From: Paraphysomonas bandaiensis
Lineage: Eukaryota > Chrysophyceae
Assembly: GCA_965644295.1 (NCBI GenBank)
Contig: CBFFRP010000295.1
Span: forward strand, 124,001-188,000
Reading direction: 5' to 3'
DNA length: 64,000 nt
Positions 62,190 to 64,000 of the stretch are shown here, piece by piece. Below the pieces are notes generated by a model that made no database searches, was not told where the DNA came from, and was given only the letters and a program-made list of their open reading frames with translations. Within the stretch, counting starts at the first letter, position 1; each line of letters starts with the position of its first letter. Position numbers and translations under genes: made by a program.

Positions 62190-63260
62190 TATCCCCATTT
62201 TGTCTCAAAAAATGTTTTTTGACCCGGATAGGGTTAAACAGAACGCTCATATTAAGTCGGGAATGCCAAAACCTGGTGAAATATATGATGATGGTCGCTA
62301 AAGTCAGTGGCTAAAATTCAAGGAAACGATGAAGGAGAGTTGGCAGGCACTGAGAGAAGAGCAGTTAGACATTTGCAACTGCATTCATCCATGGAGTTTG
62401 GTGCACCCGACAGAAATAACGAGGACGAGAGTGAAGGAACTGACTTTGCACAGCGTGTTCTGGACAGCGCCGAAGTCACCAAGAGAGCTCGACTTGGTAC
62501 CTATGAGTCCAACTACCGCTGCTTGCTTCATATTGAAGCACAATCTAATGTTATTATTGTGAGGCTCTTTAGTCGTGCCAAGTTGATTATGACACCTGAG
62601 CGCAGAAACATTAATCCATATATATCGTCTAGAATCGTTGCTATTCCTACGAGCCAATTACATGTTGTGGGATGTTTATACCCTCCATGAAGCCCTGCAA
62701 GAAGATCCTGATGTGTCAGTAGAGAGCTCAGCGAGAAGTAGTTAAAATTTGCAGTCTACTATTTAATTAAAAATTAGTAATTAAGGGAGCACAACACTAT
62801 CTATCTATTATATGAGTGGTGCTATCTACTTTAAGTTAGTAGGTATTAATGGCCATTAATGACCATTATAATTGCTGGGACATTTTTCATTAATGCCATT
62901 ATAATTACCGGGAAATGGACTACCATTAATGGGCCATTTTAACAGTCGTAAGCATAAAGCTACTTGTTGCACGACACCCCACAACTACGTCGACGTTTTT
63001 CAAGACCTTCAATATTCTGTTCGGACGAAACCTATCTTCTAACTTAATTATGATATTAATTTGACAGTCCTTATTTGTACGTGATTTATTTTATTTTTTA
63101 TTACGCAAATAAAGGGAAATCACAATGAAGACTAATAACCTCTAAAAATCAGATCACCAAACACTCCAAGTTATATTTTCTATTATTATCCATTTCTGAC
63201 CTATAGAAGATCATAATGATGTCAGTGCAAGTAATCTATTTTAATAATCAGGCCTTAGAA
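62190..63260 (+). mobile_element. hAT-like transposon remnant with transposase C-terminus
   Basis: The frame 62307-62690 (no ATG start) encodes EGTDFAQRVLDSAEVTKRAR and, near its end, IVRLFSRAKLIMTPERRNIN, which fits the C-terminal dimerisation region of hAT transposases. The tail 62690-62940 is nearly identical to 47469-47712, and 63000-63260 matches 54960-55200. No catalytic N-terminal part is present. Confidence 0.65.
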
Positions 63261-63776
63261 ATAGTGCTTAAAGTGTAATATTACAGAATATTGCTACATC
63301 TGATACTGCTATTAAGATTCATTGATTCACTTATATCTCTTAACGCGTGAATACAACACGATAATACTTTATACAATGAAATAATATTATTTGACTCAGT
63401 AATTACCAGATTATATTATAATATCACAAGATACGAGACTGTACTAGATACGCTGATGAGCTCTATTTAACAATATCTTGCTATTTTACTATTAGGCTTA
63501 ATGGCAGAGGTTAAGAGTGATGTAAAAAATGTGATGGTGATGCCGCCGGTAACATCTATACATACGTCATCACCATTATTTATGCACGAGTTTCAACACC
63601 TCACAATTGCTATTCCCTCAGTAGAAATATATATTTGTTGAAGCTGTTATAGAATTCGGGTGCCAAGTGCTTAGAGTTAATCTACTAGTGAAATTGCTAT
63701 TCCCTAAAATCAGCATACAGCAGTATACGTGTATACATCATTGATATTAAACTATATGTGTTTTCACTTGTTTCTT
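63261..63776. other. Intergenic, no feature seen
   Basis: AT-rich, no gene or repeat recognised. Confidence 0.45.
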
Positions 63777-64000
63777 ACATATTGAAAGTGTTATTATTAG
63801 CAATAGGCGTTAAAGCCCTGCACCAACTTAGTAGCTAGATGAATGCTAGACAAACTATTTAGACCTCGACCTGTAACTAATCAGTACACACTTTTTTTAT
63901 CCTACTACTGAACGCAACGGAAGCTGCTTGTGCGTCGCCGCAAGCACCAAGGTGCGACCACTTCCGCTCTGAGTTCTTAAGGTGAACATCCCGGATGCTT
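63777..64000 (+). repeat. Repeat B copy cut by the window end
   Basis: Begins ATATTGAAAGTG then TTATTATTAGCAATAGGCG, with CCTGTAACTAATCAGTACA and GAAGCTGCTTGTGCGTCGCC, colinear with 21046 onward. Confidence 0.75.

Overview
The window is eukaryotic nuclear DNA from a protist-like genome. It is AT-rich, almost every gene is split by short GT-AG introns (about 42 to 175 bp, many near 50 bp), and there are no operons. A CEP131-type centriolar/ciliary gene suggests a lineage that builds flagella. The HECT ligase carries repeats of the form VP-GVRPG, an arrangement I associate with stramenopiles. I would guess a SAR-type protist, but the sequence does not fix the lineage. All exon models were built by hand from splice signals and reading-frame continuity.

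Layout, left to right. 0.7-9.8 kb: a low-molecular-weight protein tyrosine phosphatase, a hairpin/direct-repeat patch, a divergent pair of RRM genes either side of a (TATG)n array, a small acidic gene and a Sec14/CRAL-TRIO gene. 10-21.5 kb: a mobile-element zone holding a complete-length Ty1/copia element (identical LTRs, two frameshifts), a lysine-rich mini-ORF beside an inverted duplication, a stop-interrupted gene, a hAT-like element nested in an unknown repeat ('repeat B'), and a solo LTR of the same copia family. 22.6-34.2 kb: an unidentified coiled-coil gene and a CEP131 homologue, transcribed away from each other across a 6.1 kb (TATG)n satellite. 34.4-35.5 kb: tandem and partial copies of repeat B. 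36-46 kb: an MFS transporter, a full-size ABCG/PDR-type transporter with a degenerate first ATPase site, and an unidentified gene with a duplicated C-terminal unit. 46.6-52.5 kb: hAT remnants, Cu/Zn superoxide dismutase, a decayed tyrosine-recombinase-like (Crypton-type) sequence and two more (TATG)n arrays. 52.6-62 kb: a histidine phosphatase with a 23-nt microexon, a calmodulin-dependent-type kinase and an intronless HECT ubiquitin ligase. The window ends in hAT and repeat B copies.

The genes do not form one pathway. They are a housekeeping and signalling mixture set among transposon debris. The most unusual structural signal is the (TATG)n system: all four large arrays lie within a few hundred bases upstream of gene starts, two of them between divergent promoters. 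The largest carries a recurrent palindromic interruption motif, and the two arrays at 50-52.5 kb share a bordering 14-bp module. Second in interest are the degenerate ABC transporter site, the inverted duplication carrying the start of the lysine-rich ORF, and the multi-copy repeat B of unknown type.
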